NCBI RefSeq assembly: GCF_000143535.2
Contig: NC_037315.1
Location: forward strand, 1,364,001-1,428,000
Length of the DNA: 64,000 nt
Origin: Botrytis cinerea B05.10
Taxonomy: Eukaryota > Ascomycota > Leotiomycetes > Helotiales > Sclerotiniaceae
Reading direction: 5' to 3'
Shown here: positions 61,336-64,000 of the stretch, in pieces
Layout of the letters: each line of letters starts with the position of its first letter
Position numbering within the stretch: position 1 is the stretch's first letter
Notes under the pieces: generated by a model
What the model was told of the DNA's origin: nothing
Databases searched by the model: none
The model's input: only the letters and a program-made list of their open reading frames with translations
Program-made: the position numbers and the translations under genes

Positions 61336-62903
61336 ATGTCTACTCCATCCACAACTGTAAAAGTGCCCTCAACAGCATCTGAAGACAGCGCGAATGAACC
61401 ATTTGGCTGCCCAACTCCATATGCCGAGCCACTGTGGTATTCCCGAAACGTGTCGCCCCATTACACTATTTCACATCGGAAACTTCGCGCTGCGGTACGC
61501 AAATATGTCGATGAAGAAATCCTGCCAAATGCCTTCGATTGGGAATCGGCAGGCAAAGTACCAGACGCGGCACGTGCAAACCTCGTGATTGTAGTATTTC
61601 ACTAACGAATCAAACAGGCATGGCGACGACATGCGGAATTGGGTTACTTAGCTTTAAGCACGGAACTGCCGGATGCAAAATTGCCGGGAGGTATTAAACC
61701 TGAGGAGTGGGATTCGTGGCATACTTTGATTGTTACGGATGAGTTGTCGCGTGTCGTAAGATCGCGCTTCGGTTTCTGAGCTGTCTTTCACACTGACATG
61801 ACTCAGGCATATACTGGCGTGCTATGGGGTCTTGGCGGAGGCAATGGAATCGGAGTACCTCCAATAGTCAATTTTGGGACAGAAGAACAAAAAAATGAAT
61901 TTTTACCTGGTGTTGCAAACGGCAGCATAAGGTTTTGTCTTGGCATCACGGAACCTGATGCTGGATCCGACGTAGCAAATATCAAAACTACTGCTGTAAG
62001 GAGCGGCAAACATTACATCGTCAATGGTTCAAAGAAATGGATTACAAATGCTATTTGGGCGGATTATATCACCACGGCAGTTCGTACTGGAGGCGCCGGG
62101 GCAACTGGTATATCGCTCCTTATTATCCCGTTGAAAGCTGACGGAGTCTCTCGAAGGACGATGCATAATTCGGGAGTTGGAGCATCTGGTAGCACATTTA
62201 TCACTTTTGATGATGTCAAAGTTCCTATTGAGAACCTTTTACACAAAGAAAATCGCGGATTTGAAGTCATCATGTCCAATTTCAATGCCGAGCGCAAAAG
62301 CATTGCCTGCTCAGCCATCCGGTTGAGTAGAGTATGTGCTGAAGATGCATGGAAACATGCTTGTACTCGTGAGACATTTGGAAAGAAATTAATTGAGAAT
62401 CCGGTGATTCGAGCGAAATTCGTGAAGATGGGAAGGATGATCGAACCTGCGCAAGCATTCCTAGAGCAGCTGACTTGGTTGATTGAATTGGGTAGGAAGA
62501 ATAGTGGAGATAATGATGTGAGGATTGGAGGTATGACGGCTATGTTGAAAGTTGTAAGTACGAGGTGCCTCGAGAAATGTGTACGGGAAGCTCAACAAAT
62601 CATGGGTGGATTGGGCTATGCTCGAGGTGGAAAAGGTGGAAGGTAGGTTGGCTGAACTCTGTAAGGGCAACATGACTTGCTGATGGTTTTTATAGGATCG
62701 AAGCCATCTCAAGGGATGTAAGAGTTATGGCAGTTGGTAAGTACTGATAGTCTAGTCAGAAAATCAGACTCATTATTTCCTTTTGAGCAGTAATCGTACT
62801 AATACTTCCAGGGGGTGGGAGTGAGGAAATTATGAGCGAACTCGCGATCAAAGAAGAAGTTAAAGATCTGAAGAGATACTCAAGCACTTCGAGCAAGCTT
62901 TGA
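61336..62903 (+). CDS. Acyl-CoA dehydrogenase family flavoenzyme
   Basis: FAD-dependent alpha,beta-desaturation of an acyl-CoA is the family reaction; the substrate here is unknown. Exons are 61336 to ~61584, 61618-61755, 61807-62642, 62696-62736 and 62812-62903, about 451 aa. Visible parts are the N-terminal helices (HRKLRAAVRKYVDEEILPNA), GNGIGVPPIVNFGTEEQKNE, the flavin-loop motif CLGITEPDAGSDVANIKTTA, VNGSKKWITNA, DDVKVPIENLL, then MGGLGYARGGKGG joined over an intron to RIEAISRDVRVMAVGGGSEE, the conserved C-terminal FAD/active-site end. The first intron is uncertain: donor GTGATT gives only 33 nt, while donor GTACCA at 61558 gives 60 nt and loses nine residues (442 aa). The C-terminus ends in YSSTSSKL, a weak match to a peroxisomal PTS1 (SKL). 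Peroxisomal location is therefore plausible. Confidence 0.87.
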
Positions 62904-63880
62904 AGCTTTCTCAAGATCGTAAAAAGAAAGACTGCATATTTGAATAAACTGAACTGTCTATTGTTAGAGGAAGTTGGAGTGAAAGAGCATTAGTCATTAA
63001 GATACTATCTGGCATTTAAAAGAAATATGTTTCATCAATCTCTGTCTTAGCTGACGCTCACTTGAACGTTCGTATTCTGACGAATTGATTGTTTTAGATC
63101 TCATAGTGAAATGGGCCTAGTAGATACTCAAGCAATGTCGATCATTTCCAATGTTCGCTTAGACCCTTTCCTATAGTCCGATGAGAGGCTCTTGAGATCT
63201 GATAGTCTAGAGCTACAAAAAGCCCATAGTCTCGGATAAAATTGACCTGCATTAGTATTTCATAAGAGCTGTTACTAAAATGCAGGTCAATACTAATACA
63301 TCGGTGATCTTGATCTCACTATTATGTCAAACACACTCGCTTGAAAAAAATCTTATTTACCTCGAGTCTATATCCAGGTACCCTAAGTGAAGATAGTCAC
63401 TAAGTTGTGTCATATTTGAGGCTATTGTTGCAAAATAGGTAGCCACAAGCTGTGGTGTGGATTAAGTGGAAGTTCGTTGCTGAAAAATTATTGAGCGCGC
63501 TTGTGTTGCTTTTAGTAGATGTAGCGGACCTGCTTCACATGCACCTTTGAGTACTCTCAGCGAGCAAATTATCGATTAAAAATTGGATACCTTTCGAAAC
63601 ATCATGCTCACGGAAATTGAGGCAAATTTCTTCCTTCGATTAAGGTTCTATATGAATTGACGAAAACAATTGGCCTTGAGACCCCTCCAATACTTTTACA
63701 AACCCTTTCATAAACGCCAAAAGCTTACAGGATCGTACAGAGCTGATGTACACCAGACTATTGCCCATAAAGTCTGAGAAGCAAAAACTGTCCTTGAACT
63801 CGACCGTACTAATCACAAATTGGTATCTTTCGCATATCCAAACAATATTAACACAAAGCAGTAACTATCCGGTTGCTGGT
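62904..63880. other. Spacer with an inverted repeat
   Basis: No gene is supported between the acyl-CoA dehydrogenase and the partial gene at the edge. The inverted repeat at 63242-63290 is the only structure seen. Confidence 0.45.
63242..63290. repeat. 16-bp inverted repeat with 15-nt loop
   Basis: TTGACCTGCATTAGTA (63242-63257) is repeated inverted at 63273-63290 with two extra A residues. The sequence AATACTAAT at 63289-63297 also pairs with ATTAGTATT at 63251-63259, so a second overlapping stem is possible. Confidence 0.75.
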
Positions 63881-64000
63881 CTAGACATGCTGCTTACTGC
63901 TAGTCGCACTCATCCCGTCTTCGTAAGTAACCGTAACCTCACGATGGCGCTGAATTCCACCATCTTTCAGATCATCTGCTGTTGGTGGTGTGAGAATGCA
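63881..64000 (-). CDS. C-terminal end of a gene cut by the window edge
   Basis: A frame stays open from the window end to a TAG at 63881-63883, encoding 39 residues: a proline/threonine start (LTPPTADDL) then GGIQRHREVTVTYEDG and a serine/threonine tail. The style resembles the cytosolic tails of PTH11-like or RTA1-like fungal membrane proteins (GIxRxxxVxV), but that is only a hint. Partial; the upstream exon structure is not visible. Confidence 0.4.
   Translation of the reverse strand, partial: CILTPPTADDLKDGGIQRHREVTVTYEDGMSATSSKQHV

Noticed and set aside
60900..61360. Frames on both strands before the acyl-CoA dehydrogenase
   Set aside because: Plus frame starts from GTG without ATG; neither has a recognisable domain.

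Overview
The window is nuclear DNA of a filamentous ascomycete. Genes are split by short introns (about 47-97 nt) with GTANGT-like donors, CTAAC/CTGAC branch points and YAG acceptors. The proteins are fungal (Zn2Cys6 regulators, Met2, Tho2, GT90/CAP10-type enzyme, NpgA-type phosphopantetheinyl transferase). Codon style, moderately AT-rich spacers and protein flavour suggest Leotiomycetes, perhaps Sclerotiniaceae (Botrytis/Sclerotinia-like); this is inference, not proof.

Left part (about 2-26 kb): well-preserved, mostly housekeeping genes. In order: an MFS transporter (-), ferrochelatase (-), Ku70 (+), a very long THO2 mRNA-export/transcription subunit (-), homoserine O-acetyltransferase MET2 (+), and a C-7 sterol reductase of the DHCR7 type (+). 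Ferrochelatase/Ku70 and THO2/MET2 are divergent pairs. MET2 has a Gcn4/CPC1-type TGACTCA site upstream. The spacers at about 0.5-1.2, 21-23.9 and 26-27.5 kb are strongly strand-skewed and full of microsatellites.

Middle part (about 26-42 kb): gene-poor. I support a 332-aa proline-rich protein, a possible 55-aa membrane microprotein, an unrecognised 266-aa protein on the minus strand, and a GT90 glycosyltransferase.

Right part (about 42-64 kb): more accessory in character. It carries an O-methyltransferase, a TMEM184/Ost-alpha-like 7TM protein whose first two exons lie outside its longest ORF, a Zn2Cys6 regulator with a GC-AG intron inside the zinc cluster, a decayed 7TM pseudogene, a 562-aa protein of unknown function ending in a PPxY motif, a phosphopantetheinyl transferase, a second Zn2Cys6 regulator, an acyl-CoA dehydrogenase, and the C-terminal end of a minus-strand gene running off the window. 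There is no PKS, NRPS or terpene cyclase here, so this is not a recognisable metabolite cluster. No tRNA, rRNA, CRISPR or intact transposon was found. Exon joins were worked out by hand from reading frame, splice signals and remembered family conservation.
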